Shown here in pieces: positions 8,953-17,781 of a stretch of 64,000 nucleotides of DNA. The notes under the pieces are model-generated. The model saw nothing but the letters and a program-made list of their open reading frames with translations. It searched no databases and was not told the DNA's origin. This DNA comes from Neorhodopirellula pilleata (GTDB taxonomy: Bacteria > Planctomycetota > Planctomycetia > Pirellulales > Pirellulaceae): assembly GCF_007859915.1 (NCBI RefSeq), contig NZ_SJPM01000002.1, forward strand, positions 685,919-749,918, read 5' to 3'. Within the stretch, counting starts at the first letter, position 1, and each line of letters starts with the position of its first letter. The translations under genes and the position numbers were made by a program.

Positions 8953-11211
8953 CTATTTAATGAACAGCATTTCTTGGTAGGTTGGCAACGGCCAAAGGTC
9001 GTCAGCGACCAAACCTTCCAAAGCGTCGACGCAGCGTCGAACGGCCAACATCAACGGCAGCACGACATCGCAACGATGACGAACCTCATCACCGATCGTT
9101 TGGCATTGGTCGTCTGCCACGGCGTGTTCCAAACTGGCCACGCTGTCTTGCAGATCCTTAACCAGAGACGTCACGCAGTCGAGCGTGTCGGTATCGAACT
9201 CGTACCCGACTAGCTTCAAATTCGCGCACGTCGAGGCCAACTCGGATTGATACCGGATCGCCGCCGGGAAGATCTGGCGTTTCGCCATGCTGATCACCAA
9301 ATTGGCCTCCACATCGACCTTCAAGCAATACTGTTCTTGATAGGTTTCAAAACGGCTGTGAAGTTCCCGCTTCGACAGCACACCGTACTTCTCGAACAGT
9401 TCTTCGACTTCCGGCTTAACCAACTCGGGGAACGCGTCGGCGGCGGTTCTTAAGTTTTTCAGGCCGCGGCGTGCGGCTTCTTCATGCCACTCCTGGGAAT
9501 AGCCGTCACCGTCGAACAGGATGCTCGAGCACTCCGTGATAATTTCCGTCAATAGTGACTGGATCGCTGCGTTGAGTTCGTCTGGATTGCCTGCCGTAGC
9601 AGCTTCTAGTTTGGTCGCACAGTAGTCGACCGACTCGGCAATGATCGTGTTCATCGCGACCAACGGACCGGCGATGGATTGCTCCGACCCGACGGCTCGG
9701 AATTCAAATCGGTTGCCTGTAAACGCGAACGGGCTTGTTCGGTTGCGGTCGCCGGAATCCTTCGGAAGGGGCGGCAACACGTCCACGCCGACCGTCAAGG
9801 TTCCCGACTTCAGTGATGAGTTCGCACCACCGGTTTTGATCTGATTGAATACGTCGGTCAATTGGTCACCGAGGAAGATCGAGATGATCGCCGGCGGGGC
9901 TTCGTTCGCCCCGAGTCGGTGATCGTTGCCCGCCGAGGCGACGACCGCACGCAACAAACCTTGATGCCGATACACGGCTCGAATCACTGCGGCGCAGAAG
10001 ACAAGAAACTGTGCATTCTCGTGCGGCGTTTCGCCGGGGTCGAGCATGTTGCCTTGGGAGCTACTGCCCAACGACCAGTTCACGTGTTTTCCCGAACCGT
10101 TGACGCCGGCGAAGGGTTTTTCGTGCAACAAACACGCCATGCCATACTTTTCGGCGGTCTTGGTCAGCGTGCTCATCATTTGTTGCTGGTGATCGGCCGC
10201 CAAGTTTGCGGACTCGAACACCGGCGCAACCTCGAACTGCCCCGGAGCGACTTCGTTGTGCCGTGTTTTGACCGGAATGCCCAATTTGAACAACTGTCGT
10301 TCGGCATCGAGCATGAACGCCAACACACGCTCAGGAATATGACCAAAGTAGTGATCGTCAAATTCCTGGCCTTTGGGAGGCTTGCAACCGAACAACGTTC
10401 GACCCGCTGTCACAAGATCCGTCCGGGCGAAATAGAAGTGTCGATCGACAAGAAAATACTCTTGCTCCGGACCGGCCGTCGATGCCACGAACGCTCCGTC
10501 GGCATGCCCGAACAATTTCAGGATTCGTTGAGCCTGAATGTTGAGTGCTTGCATCGAACGCAAGACCGGCGTTTTCTTGTCGAGCGCTTCGCCGGACCAA
10601 GAAACGAACGCGGTGGGAATGCACAACGTCGTGCCATTGGGATTTTCCAGAATGTATGCCGGACTCGTCACGTCCCAAATCGTGTAGCCGCGAGCCTGAG
10701 ACGTGACACGAATGCCGCCGGTCGGAAAACTCGACCCGTCTGGTTCACCCTGGACGAGCTGTTTGCCACTGAACTCCGACAGAGTACTACCGTCGCTCGT
10801 CGGGGATAAAAAACTATCGTGCTTCTCGGCCGTGGATCCGGTCAACGGATAAAAAATGTGGGCGTAGTGTGTCGCCCCTTTTTCCACTGCCCAATCCTTC
10901 ATGGCCGACGCGACGATGTCGGCCGAAGTCGGATCGAGTTTCTCGCCCGACTCGATCGTCTTCATCAACGACTTGAAAACCGTTTTAGGCAGTCGATCCT
11001 TCATCACCGATTTGGTGAACACGTTCGACCCGTAGTACTCCTGAGGAGGCACGTCCTCGAACACGATCGGCGGCGACGAGATCGCGTAATTGATGGCTGC
11101 CGATAACGCAGCTTGGCGGGGCGACCCCGCACTACGAGCATGATTGGTGCCGGCGGCGGCACCGGACGATGAGTTGCCAGTTTTTGGCGGAGGAGCAAGT
11201 GTGGTGCTCAT
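8953..11211 (-). CDS. glnN: glutamine synthetase type III
   Basis: This is a GSIII enzyme (ATP-dependent glutamine formation from glutamate and ammonia, cytosolic). At 752 aa it is far longer than the roughly 470-aa GSI enzymes, as expected for type III. Diagnostic stretches are the N-terminal [15 protein letters not shown] type motif, [52 protein letters not shown] and [21 protein letters not shown]. The last residues are [11 protein letters not shown]. The convergent WYL gene ends only 7 bp away. A 517-bp gap lies upstream, which leaves room for nitrogen regulation, but I see no motif I can name in it. Confidence 0.96.
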   Translation of the reverse strand: MSTTLAPPPKTGNSSSGAAAGTNHARSAGSPRQAALSAAINYAISSPPIVFEDVPPQEYYGSNVFTKSVMKDRLPKTVFKSLMKTIESGEKLDPTSADIVASAMKDWAVEKGATHYAHIFYPLTGSTAEKHDSFLSPTSDGSTLSEFSGKQLVQGEPDGSSFPTGGIRVTSQARGYTIWDVTSPAYILENPNGTTLCIPTAFVSWSGEALDKKTPVLRSMQALNIQAQRILKLFGHADGAFVASTAGPEQEYFLVDRHFYFARTDLVTAGRTLFGCKPPKGQEFDDHYFGHIPERVLAFMLDAERQLFKLGIPVKTRHNEVAPGQFEVAPVFESANLAADHQQQMMSTLTKTAEKYGMACLLHEKPFAGVNGSGKHVNWSLGSSSQGNMLDPGETPHENAQFLVFCAAVIRAVYRHQGLLRAVVASAGNDHRLGANEAPPAIISIFLGDQLTDVFNQIKTGGANSSLKSGTLTVGVDVLPPLPKDSGDRNRTSPFAFTGNRFEFRAVGSEQSIAGPLVAMNTIIAESVDYCATKLEAATAGNPDELNAAIQSLLTEIITECSSILFDGDGYSQEWHEEAARRGLKNLRTAADAFPELVKPEVEELFEKYGVLSKRELHSRFETYQEQYCLKVDVEANLVISMAKRQIFPAAIRYQSELASTCANLKLVGYEFDTDTLDCVTSLVKDLQDSVASLEHAVADDQCQTIGDEVRHRCDVVLPLMLAVRRCVDALEGLVADDLWPLPTYQEMLFIK

Positions 11212-11728
11212 GAATCAGAAATCCTGCAAATGGTTACGCGGAAGAAGGGAAACAGTCTCAGTCACAAAGCTCGCGACACTTCGCGAACTAGTTCGTCACT
11301 GGCCATCCCTGGCGTCCAAAGCAGGCAGCGAGACGAGCGTCGTGCTCGTGCGTTTCATTACCGCTATCGAATTCACCGTCAAACGGAGCGATTCGTGTCG
11401 CTCGTTTTTAAAGCCCCCATCCATTCGCGATGCAAGGATTAGGCCGCCAAGCTCGGCCGATTCACCACGATTTCGCTTCGGCACGTCGCCACCCAATGAA
11501 CTCGCCTGTTGGAGCAACGCCCGCCGTTAACGACGAAAACTTTTTTATTTTCTTCGCTTGACTTTCGCAAAATCAACGTCCTGCTTTCCCGTATCGCCCG
11601 TTTGCATTGCATCCAATGCCTGTTTTTTGGGACACCCCAAGAACCACAGACCATCGACCAAACGTTAAAATAAGCTTAGCGATCCGTCCTTTAACTTCCT
11701 CTTCACTCGAGAATCATCAGACCCGAAC
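11212..11728. other. 517-bp divergent intergenic region (glnN / aldehyde dehydrogenase)
   Basis: No gene is supported here. The few frames present are short and arginine-rich. A perfect 12-bp palindrome CGAACTAGTTCG lies at 11284-11295, about 75 bp upstream of the glnN start, and is a candidate regulatory site. An AT-rich tract near 11532-11570 could hold a promoter for the plus-strand dehydrogenase. Confidence 0.4.
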
Positions 11729-13216
11729 ATGAGCACGATCACCCAAATCGAATTACTCCCCGAAGTCGAAGCGTTTCTCAACAACAGTCCTTTGGCGAGT
11801 TTCGTCGGCGGAAAAGATATGGTTTCCGCCAATGGCCAGACCGTCGCGACGCTCGATCCGGGATCGGGCGAGAAGATCGCGGACATCCAGGATCTCAGTG
11901 CCGACGAAGTCGACGCGGCGGTGCGTGTCGCCAACGAGGCCTTCCCGGCTTGGGCGTCGTTGCCTCGTGAGGAGCGATACGCGATCCTGCTGAAACTCGC
12001 CGACGCGGTCGAACAACACAAACCGATCATCGCCCAGATCGAAGCACTCGAGGCGGGCAAGATCGAAGCCCAGGCTCAAGGCGACGTGCAAAACATGGTC
12101 GACACTTTGCGTTACTTCGTGAGTCTCGACCGCGACGTCGAGCCGAGAGTCAAGCTCGATGTCGCCGGCCATGAAGCGTGGAAATTTCGCCAACCCTGGG
12201 GTGCCTGTGCCTTTATCTTCCCCTGGAATTTTCCGTTCCTGTTGATCGGATGGGGCATCTCACCCGCACTGGCTGCGGGGAACACCGTCGTCATCAAGCC
12301 CGCCGAAGACACGTCTTTGTCGGCGATCTACTTGGCCCGGCTCGCCAAACAAGTTGGTGTCCCCGACGGTGTGATCAATGTTGTCACCGGCCGCGGCGCG
12401 ACTGCCGGAGCGGCACTGACCAATAACGCCGAAATCAAACGCATGTCGTTCACCGGTTCACCGGAAGTCGGACGTCTCGTCGGCGAAGCGTGTGGACGCA
12501 ACCTGGTACCCGTCAAACTGGAACTCGGTGGCAAAGGAGCCGCCGTCGTGTTCAACGATGTCGATGTCCGAGCGACTGCGGAAAAACTCGTCGGGGCGAT
12601 CACATTCCACACCGGTCAAGTGTGCTGCGATGCGACGCGTTGGTTGATTCAAAAAGACATCTACGACGAGTTCGTTCAACACTGCATCGATAAAATGAAA
12701 ACGATTCGTATCGGCCACCCGCTCGACCCGAACAGCGACATGGGGCCGGTCGTCAACCCGAAACAACGTGAACGCGTTCTCGGCTACATTCAAAAAGGAC
12801 AAGCCGCCGGAGCCAAGTGTTTGTGCGGAGGAGGGGCGGCCGAAGTCGAAGGGCAAAACGGGAACTACGTGCAGCCGTCGCTGCTGGCCGGATCACTCGA
12901 CAACGTCGCCGCTCAGGAAGAGATCTTCGGCCCCGTGGCATTCTTGGCGACGTTTGAAACCGAAGAACAAGCCATCGCGATGGCCAACGACACCGATTAC
13001 GGACTCGCCAATAGCGTATGGACTCAAGACGAATCGCGAGCCGCACGGGTTGCCGAGGCGATGATCGCGGGCAACAGTTGGATCAACGCGCATAACGTTT
13101 TTGCCCAAGGAGTCCCCTACGGAGGCGTCAACAAGAGCGGACTCGGCGGCGGAGTACTCTCGATCGAAACGCTCATGGACTACTACCGCAGCACCTCGGT
13201 CGTCCGCCCGCTGTGA
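11729..13216 (+). CDS. NAD(P)-dependent aldehyde dehydrogenase
   Basis: The 495-aa protein belongs to the ALDH superfamily, which oxidises aldehydes to carboxylates. The oxyanion and proton-relay Asn is in FIFPWNFPFLLIGWG near residue 165. The cofactor fold shows FTGSPEVGRLVG, the general base Glu is in LELGGKGAAVVF near residue 265, and the nucleophile is Cys299 in HTGQVCCDATRW. The closing ALDH block EIFGPVAFLATFETEEQAI is intact. It resembles betaine/phenylacetaldehyde-type enzymes, but the substrate cannot be fixed from sequence. It is transcribed alone, convergent to the DUF1559 gene, with a strong inverted repeat between them. Confidence 0.93.
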   Translation: MSTITQIELLPEVEAFLNNSPLASFVGGKDMVSANGQTVATLDPGSGEKIADIQDLSADEVDAAVRVANEAFPAWASLPREERYAILLKLADAVEQHKPIIAQIEALEAGKIEAQAQGDVQNMVDTLRYFVSLDRDVEPRVKLDVAGHEAWKFRQPWGACAFIFPWNFPFLLIGWGISPALAAGNTVVIKPAEDTSLSAIYLARLAKQVGVPDGVINVVTGRGATAGAALTNNAEIKRMSFTGSPEVGRLVGEACGRNLVPVKLELGGKGAAVVFNDVDVRATAEKLVGAITFHTGQVCCDATRWLIQKDIYDEFVQHCIDKMKTIRIGHPLDPNSDMGPVVNPKQRERVLGYIQKGQAAGAKCLCGGGAAEVEGQNGNYVQPSLLAGSLDNVAAQEEIFGPVAFLATFETEEQAIAMANDTDYGLANSVWTQDESRAARVAEAMIAGNSWINAHNVFAQGVPYGGVNKSGLGGGVLSIETLMDYYRSTSVVRPL

Positions 13217-13307
13217 TCTATGTGATAACCCGAAGCGTGACGGCGTGTTGATTTAGTGAGCCTACGGCGCTAGCGGTCTGTCGGTTTAGCGCACGATTGG
13301 GCGTTTT

Positions 13308-13373
13308 CGTTTAACGGCAAGCCGCAGGCGTCTGCGTTCTCAAGGTCTATCGCCTGCGGCTTGCCGTTAAACG
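13308..13373. repeat. 23-bp perfect inverted repeat
   Basis: The arms at 13308-13330 and 13351-13373 are exact reverse complements around a 20-nt loop. The core is AACGGCAAGCCGCAGGCG. It lies between convergent genes (aldehyde dehydrogenase and DUF1559) and may end transcription from both sides, though no clear U-tract follows. It may equally be a copy of a dispersed palindromic repeat. Confidence 0.8.
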
Positions 13374-13421
13374 ATTCAATCAACATGCCGTTACGTGCAA
13401 AGCAGTGTGTTGAACGAATCT

Positions 13422-14540
13422 CTAAAACTCATCCGCCTCGATCACTTCGTGACCATTGCGGGATCCGATCTTGTGACGAACGTCATCGTTGATCGCTTCG
13501 TTGGCGAATCGCACCGAGCCGTCGCACATTAAAAGATGCAGACCGCCGGGGTGGTAGCTGCCCATCGAGATCTCGATTTCGGCCCAACCAGCACCTTCGA
13601 TGACGTCGAGATTAAAGGGGTATTGCAACGATCCCAATGCCTCGGAGAAGTCGGCACCGTTGGGCGCTCCAAGGGCCGTATCAATTTGAGGATGGTAAAG
13701 CATGAAATGATCGCACGTGCCGCAGGCATCGAACTCGATGAAACGAGTCTCACCGACCATGACGGTATTGCTCAGTCCATCCACAATGTCCGGAAATGCC
13801 AAGTTCGGCCGTTCGGGCCGGTTGTCACAGGGCGTCGCTGCCGATGTGATGTGGCAAAAATCGGTCGCAAGGAAAACCCCATCGCCTTGGTCGAAACCAA
13901 CGTCTTCGGGGATGTTCACGAGCGGGTTGCGGGAGTAATCGTCCTTGCCGACGTTGCCGCCGCCGTTGCCCAAATAACTATTGAGCACGCGGCCGGTGAT
14001 TTGATCAACGCTTTCAGCCATCGCAATCGGCCCGTATTGCGACGGGCATCGAAACGCCATCACCGGCGCTCGAGCCAACTCGCGAAAACGCTGACTTTCC
14101 AACAAGCCACCGGTCGCCCCACCCCGTTCGCCGTAGGGGATCGTGTCGGCCAATGCGGTCTGTTCCAAAAACGCCAAAATGTCCGTCGTCCAGCTATGCC
14201 CCCAGCCGCCTTTGGCACCCCAAGGGATTTTGCGGTAGGTCGACTCATAATTATGAAGTGCCAAGCCGATCTGTTTCAGATTGTTCGAACACTGGACCCG
14301 CCGCGCCGCCTCTCGGGCAGCCTGCACGGCTGGCAACAACAAACCGATCAATATCGCGATCACCGCAATCACGACCAGCAACTCCACCATCGTGAAGCCA
14401 CTATGAAAGCATCTCGGCAAATCACTTGTTGAGCACCGGCGCGAGAGCCCACAACCTGATAATGAACCAGGTTTGGACACCAAAACTGAGCTGTGCGGGA
14501 CGGGAGTGTTTCGCATCATCTCCCCATCTTCGCCGAACAT
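13422..14540 (-). CDS. DUF1559 prepilin-like protein
   Basis: This is a planctomycete-typical protein with a type IV pilin-like N-terminus (SGFTMVELLVVIAVIAILIG). The DUF1559 start QAAREAARRVQCSNNLKQIG and the late signature SYHPGGLHLLMCDGSVRF follow. The leader would be cleaved by a prepilin peptidase and the helix keeps the protein at the membrane or cell surface. The start is uncertain. ATG at 14540 gives an unusually long 47-residue leader, while TTG at 14420 would give the short leader LPRCFHS directly before GFTMVELL. Function in the family is not established. It is a single gene here, unlike the DUF1559 gene at 59488. Confidence 0.88.
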   Translation of the reverse strand: MFGEDGEMMRNTPVPHSSVLVSKPGSLSGCGLSRRCSTSDLPRCFHSGFTMVELLVVIAVIAILIGLLLPAVQAAREAARRVQCSNNLKQIGLALHNYESTYRKIPWGAKGGWGHSWTTDILAFLEQTALADTIPYGERGGATGGLLESQRFRELARAPVMAFRCPSQYGPIAMAESVDQITGRVLNSYLGNGGGNVGKDDYSRNPLVNIPEDVGFDQGDGVFLATDFCHITSAATPCDNRPERPNLAFPDIVDGLSNTVMVGETRFIEFDACGTCDHFMLYHPQIDTALGAPNGADFSEALGSLQYPFNLDVIEGAGWAEIEISMGSYHPGGLHLLMCDGSVRFANEAINDDVRHKIGSRNGHEVIEADEF

Positions 14541-14629
14541 CCCTCATTCGGCCAGTTCCTTTTTGGAAAGAATCCTAGACGCGATGGACAGTTTCCACGC
14601 CGTTTTTGGTGAAAAACACGAACGTAGGT

Positions 14630-15796
14630 CTAGCAAGCGACGACTTCTGAAGTGGACACATCCACACTCGCCCCAGAGTGCCATTGGGTAAAATCGTTCG
14701 GATCCCGGATCACGCGGTGATACGTCGTGTCCCGTTCGACCGGATCACGGCCCGCCTCGCTGATCAAATGCCGAATCTCATCGACCGATAAAAACTCTGG
14801 CGTCTGGGCCCCCGCATCGTGATAGATCAATTCATGCCGCACCGTTCCGTCCAGGTCGTCGGCTCCATAGGCGAGCGCCGTTTGAGCCGTCTCAATGCCC
14901 AACATGATCCAGTACGCCTTGATATGTTGCACGTTGTCGAGCATCAATCGGCTGACCGCCATCGTCCGCAAGTCCATCAACCCGGACGGCTTCTTCAAAT
15001 CCGACAAGCCGGTGTTCTCCGGGTGAAACGCGAGCGGAATGAACACCTGAAACCCACCGGTTTTGTCCTGCAGTTCCCGTAATCGCATCAGGTGGTCGAT
15101 CCGGTGATAAGCCTTTTCGACGTGCCCGTAAAGCATCGTGCAATTGGTTTTCATACCGATCTCGTGGGCCGTCTTGTGGATCTCGATCCAAGACGGCGTG
15201 TTGGCCTTGTGTTCGCACAGTTGATCGCGAACCTCGGGGTGAAAAATCTCCGCTCCGCCGCCGGGCATGCTGCCTTGCCCCGCCTCACGCATATCCTCCA
15301 AAACCCATCGAAACGATTTCTTGGTTTGGAACCGAAACCAATCGATCTCCACGGCGGTCCAAGCCTTCAGATGGATCTGTGGGAAATTCTCTTTGAGCAG
15401 CGAGATGATCCCGCGATACCACTCGTATTTACGTTGATGGTGCAATCCGCCGACGATGTGCATTTCGGTGCAACCGTTAGCGGTCGCCTCGCGTCCCCGG
15501 TGCAAGATCTGTTCGTCGGACATCGCGTAGCCGTTCTCGTCGCGAAGGTCCTTGCGAAAGGCGCAAAATCGACAACGATAAACGCAAACATTCGTCGGAT
15601 TCAAATGAGTGTTGATGTTGTAATAGCCGACGTTGCCGTTTTTCCGCTCGCGGACCCAATTGGCTAACTCGCCGATCGCCTGCAACGACACATTGGGCTC
15701 GTACAAAAACAAGCCGTCCTCCAGGTCGAGGCGTTCTTCGGCTTCAACCTTATCGCGAATTTCACGGAACCGTGCGTCTCGTTCAGCAGCAATCAT
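14630..15796 (-). CDS. mqnE: aminofutalosine synthase (radical SAM)
   Basis: MqnE catalyses the first radical SAM step of the futalosine route to menaquinone, making aminofutalosine. The 388-aa protein has the CxxxCxxC cluster motif CVYRCRFC at residues 71-78, preceded by YYNINTHLNPTNV. Matching downstream blocks are EMHIVGGLHHQRKYEWYRGI and YGADDLDGTVRHELIYHDAGA. I chose ATG 15796. The frame stays open to 15997, but that part is translated from a palindromic repeat island and is not protein-like. It is last in a minus-strand menG-ubiX-ubiA-mqnE series. The 360-bp repeat-filled gap before it may separate its transcription or mRNA stability from the others. Confidence 0.93.
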   Translation of the reverse strand: MIAAERDARFREIRDKVEAEERLDLEDGLFLYEPNVSLQAIGELANWVRERKNGNVGYYNINTHLNPTNVCVYRCRFCAFRKDLRDENGYAMSDEQILHRGREATANGCTEMHIVGGLHHQRKYEWYRGIISLLKENFPQIHLKAWTAVEIDWFRFQTKKSFRWVLEDMREAGQGSMPGGGAEIFHPEVRDQLCEHKANTPSWIEIHKTAHEIGMKTNCTMLYGHVEKAYHRIDHLMRLRELQDKTGGFQVFIPLAFHPENTGLSDLKKPSGLMDLRTMAVSRLMLDNVQHIKAYWIMLGIETAQTALAYGADDLDGTVRHELIYHDAGAQTPEFLSVDEIRHLISEAGRDPVERDTTYHRVIRDPNDFTQWHSGASVDVSTSEVVAC

Positions 15797-15837
15797 GGAT
15801 GTATTTGGAAAGTGTAAAGGTATGTACTTGAGTACTT

Positions 15838-16124
15838 GTTCCCAGGCTCCGGCCCTCTTTATACCCCACAAGTCCTCATGGATTGCTCCCCTGCCAGCTC
15901 GTCTGGCAGGAAGCCGAGGTTGGCAAGCTAGACACAAGCCGCAGTTCCCCCAACCATCCGCGTTTAACTTGTGCTCGCCGCTTGAAGCGGCGAGCACAAG
16001 TTAAACGCGGATGGTTGGGAGGGCGTCGGTGTCTAGCTTGCCAACCTGATTCACCCACGAGACGAGCTCGTGGGGGTCAAAAAGATGTGTAGGATAAAGC
16101 GGGCGGGAGCCTGGGAACGAGGGT
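15838..16124. repeat. composite palindromic repeat island
   Basis: This is nested inverted repeat DNA between ubiA and mqnE. The core is a perfect 34-bp inverted repeat with a single-base loop (arms 15950-15983 and 15985-16018). Outside it lies a second perfect 19-bp pair (15917-15935 with 16029-16047). Further out are separate hairpins (CTGCCAG...CTGGCAG near 15891, CCCACGAG...CTCGTGGG near 16064). The outermost pair is TTCCCAGGCTCC near 15839 with GGAGCCTGGGAA near 16108. The outermost motif recurs in the menG 3' region at 17811-17924. Confidence 0.85.
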
Positions 16125-16156
16125 CATTGAATTAACCGTCGTAAGCATGACTGGAT

Positions 16157-17071
16157 TCACAAATAGCAATCAATCACCCCGGCCGCCAGCAGCACGAGGC
16201 TAATTACGGCGTTGGTTTGAAAAAAAGCCGCGTTGACCCGACTGAGATCGTCCGGCCGGACCAGCCAATGCTGAATGAGGACCAGGGCGGCTGTCAAGCC
16301 GACCGCCGACGCAAACACCCCGCCTAACCCCGACGCGCGACCGTAGACCGCCAGCGCCGCGAGGAATCCCAACATGACCAGATGCGACGCCGCCGCAATT
16401 CGCATCGCCCCGGCAACGCCGAATCGCCCCGGGACGCTGTGCAATCCCGCTGACGCGTCGTACTCGGCATCTTGGCACGCGTAAAGGATGTCAAAGCCTG
16501 CCACCCAGAACGCGATCGCGGCGGCGAGCAGCATCGGAATCTCGACATAATCACTGAACACGCCCGATTGACCGCCACGGATCGCCACCCAAACGCAAAT
16601 CGGCGACAAACTCAACGCGACCCCCAACCAAAGGTGCGCCGACGCGGTGAACCGTTTCGCCAGTGAATAGCCCAACAGGAACGCGAGTACAGGGACGGAG
16701 GCGAATAGCGGAAAACGATTGGGCAGAAAAAACAATGTCGAGGCGACAAACCCGAGACAACACGCCGCCGTGAACACCGTCACACTGCGACGCGACAACA
16801 CGCCGGCGGGTAAATGACGCGTCGCCGTTCGCGGGTTCGCCGCGTCGACGCGATGATCGACCAAACGATTGAACGCCATCGCCGCCGATCGGGCGAACAC
16901 CATGCACAACAACACCCCGACAATATCCCACATGCGAATCGCGGGCGTTTCGTTCGAGCCGAACGCCAGTGGCGTCGACCAAGCCAAAAACGCGGCGAGG
17001 ATCGCGAACGGTAAAGCGAAGATCGTGTGACTGAATCGGATCAGTCCGAGCCAATGTTCGATCCGGTTCAC
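16157..17071 (-). CDS. UbiA-type prenyltransferase for menaquinone
   Basis: This is a membrane prenyltransferase of the UbiA superfamily, about 304 aa with eight or nine hydrophobic segments. The two Asp-rich prenyl-diphosphate motifs are NRLVDHRVDAANPRTATR and YACQDAEYDASAG. In the futalosine pathway the corresponding enzyme (MqnP type) attaches the polyprenyl tail to the naphthoate precursor. I prefer the GTG at 17071 because it overlaps the ubiX stop as GTGA, the same coupling seen between menG and ubiX. An ATG at 17107 would add 12 residues ([12 protein letters not shown]). The quinone role is inferred from neighbours mqnE, ubiX and menG. Confidence 0.88.
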   Translation of the reverse strand: MNRIEHWLGLIRFSHTIFALPFAILAAFLAWSTPLAFGSNETPAIRMWDIVGVLLCMVFARSAAMAFNRLVDHRVDAANPRTATRHLPAGVLSRRSVTVFTAACCLGFVASTLFFLPNRFPLFASVPVLAFLLGYSLAKRFTASAHLWLGVALSLSPICVWVAIRGGQSGVFSDYVEIPMLLAAAIAFWVAGFDILYACQDAEYDASAGLHSVPGRFGVAGAMRIAAASHLVMLGFLAALAVYGRASGLGGVFASAVGLTAALVLIQHWLVRPDDLSRVNAAFFQTNAVISLVLLAAGVIDCYL

Positions 17072-17781
17072 GGGTTCGTCTCCGAATCCGATGGATCGTC
17101 TTTCCATCTTTGGATCATTCGGTTCTCGACACCGATTTGATCTAAGATTCTGGCCACGACGAAATCAACCAAGTCCTCCAGTCGGGTAACGTTGTGGTAC
17201 CAACCCGGCATGGCAGGTAACAACACCGCGCCGGCACTGGCCAACCGGTGCATGTTCTCGATTTGTAAAACGCTCATCGGTGTTTCGCGGGGCACCAAAA
17301 CGAGTTTGCGATGTTCCTTCAAGTGAACCTCGGCGGCCCGTTCGATCAGGTTCGACGCCGAAGCCCGCGACACGCCACTGAGCGTACTGCCGCTGCAAGG
17401 ACAGATCACCATCGCGTCGGTCATGAACGAACCGCTGGCGATCGGCGTCATGTAATCATCGAACTGATGAAAGAAAAACCGATCGTCGCCCGAATACCCC
17501 AAAGGGCTGTCGAGTCGATAGGGCTTCTCCGTTGACCATGGGGCAACGCAGGTCAACAGCGCATCTAAATTCGGTCGCCGAACGTCGAGTTTCAATCCGA
17601 GTTCTTGACCGATCACGGCGACGCCGGATTGGCTGAGCGTTAAATGCACTTCGACATCCTCGCTGCTACGAAGGGCCTGCAACAAACGCACGGCGTACGG
17701 CGCGCCGCTGGCACCGGTGATCGCGACGACGATTCGCTTGCGACGCGATTTCCCCGGTGCAGCAAGTGGTAAATCACTCAT
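17068..17781 (-). CDS. ubiX: flavin prenyltransferase UbiX
   Basis: UbiX makes prenylated FMN, the cofactor of UbiD-type decarboxylases. The 237-aa protein has the flavin-binding start [20 protein letters not shown] and the block [35 protein letters not shown] (near residues 130-165). It also has [19 protein letters not shown] and a late [10 protein letters not shown]. In the futalosine route it would serve the decarboxylase that acts before or after prenylation. No ubiD homologue is in this window. The ATG at 17781 overlaps the menG stop by ATGA. The frame upstream of it to 17982 runs through repeat DNA and is not part of the protein. Confidence 0.93.
   Translation of the reverse strand: MSDLPLAAPGKSRRKRIVVAITGASGAPYAVRLLQALRSSEDVEVHLTLSQSGVAVIGQELGLKLDVRRPNLDALLTCVAPWSTEKPYRLDSPLGYSGDDRFFFHQFDDYMTPIASGSFMTDAMVICPCSGSTLSGVSRASASNLIERAAEVHLKEHRKLVLVPRETPMSVLQIENMHRLASAGAVLLPAMPGWYHNVTRLEDLVDFVVARILDQIGVENRMIQRWKDDPSDSETNP

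Noticed and set aside
9862..10809. 315-aa frame antisense to glnN
   Set aside because: Shadow of a clear type III glutamine synthetase; no recognisable domain or start signal.
13536..14432. 298-aa frame antisense to the DUF1559 gene
   Set aside because: Opposite strand carries a complete DUF1559 protein; composition of this frame is not protein-like.
15797..15997. N-terminal extension of mqnE
   Set aside because: Encoded by the palindromic repeat island; family proteins start near MIAAERDARF at 15796.
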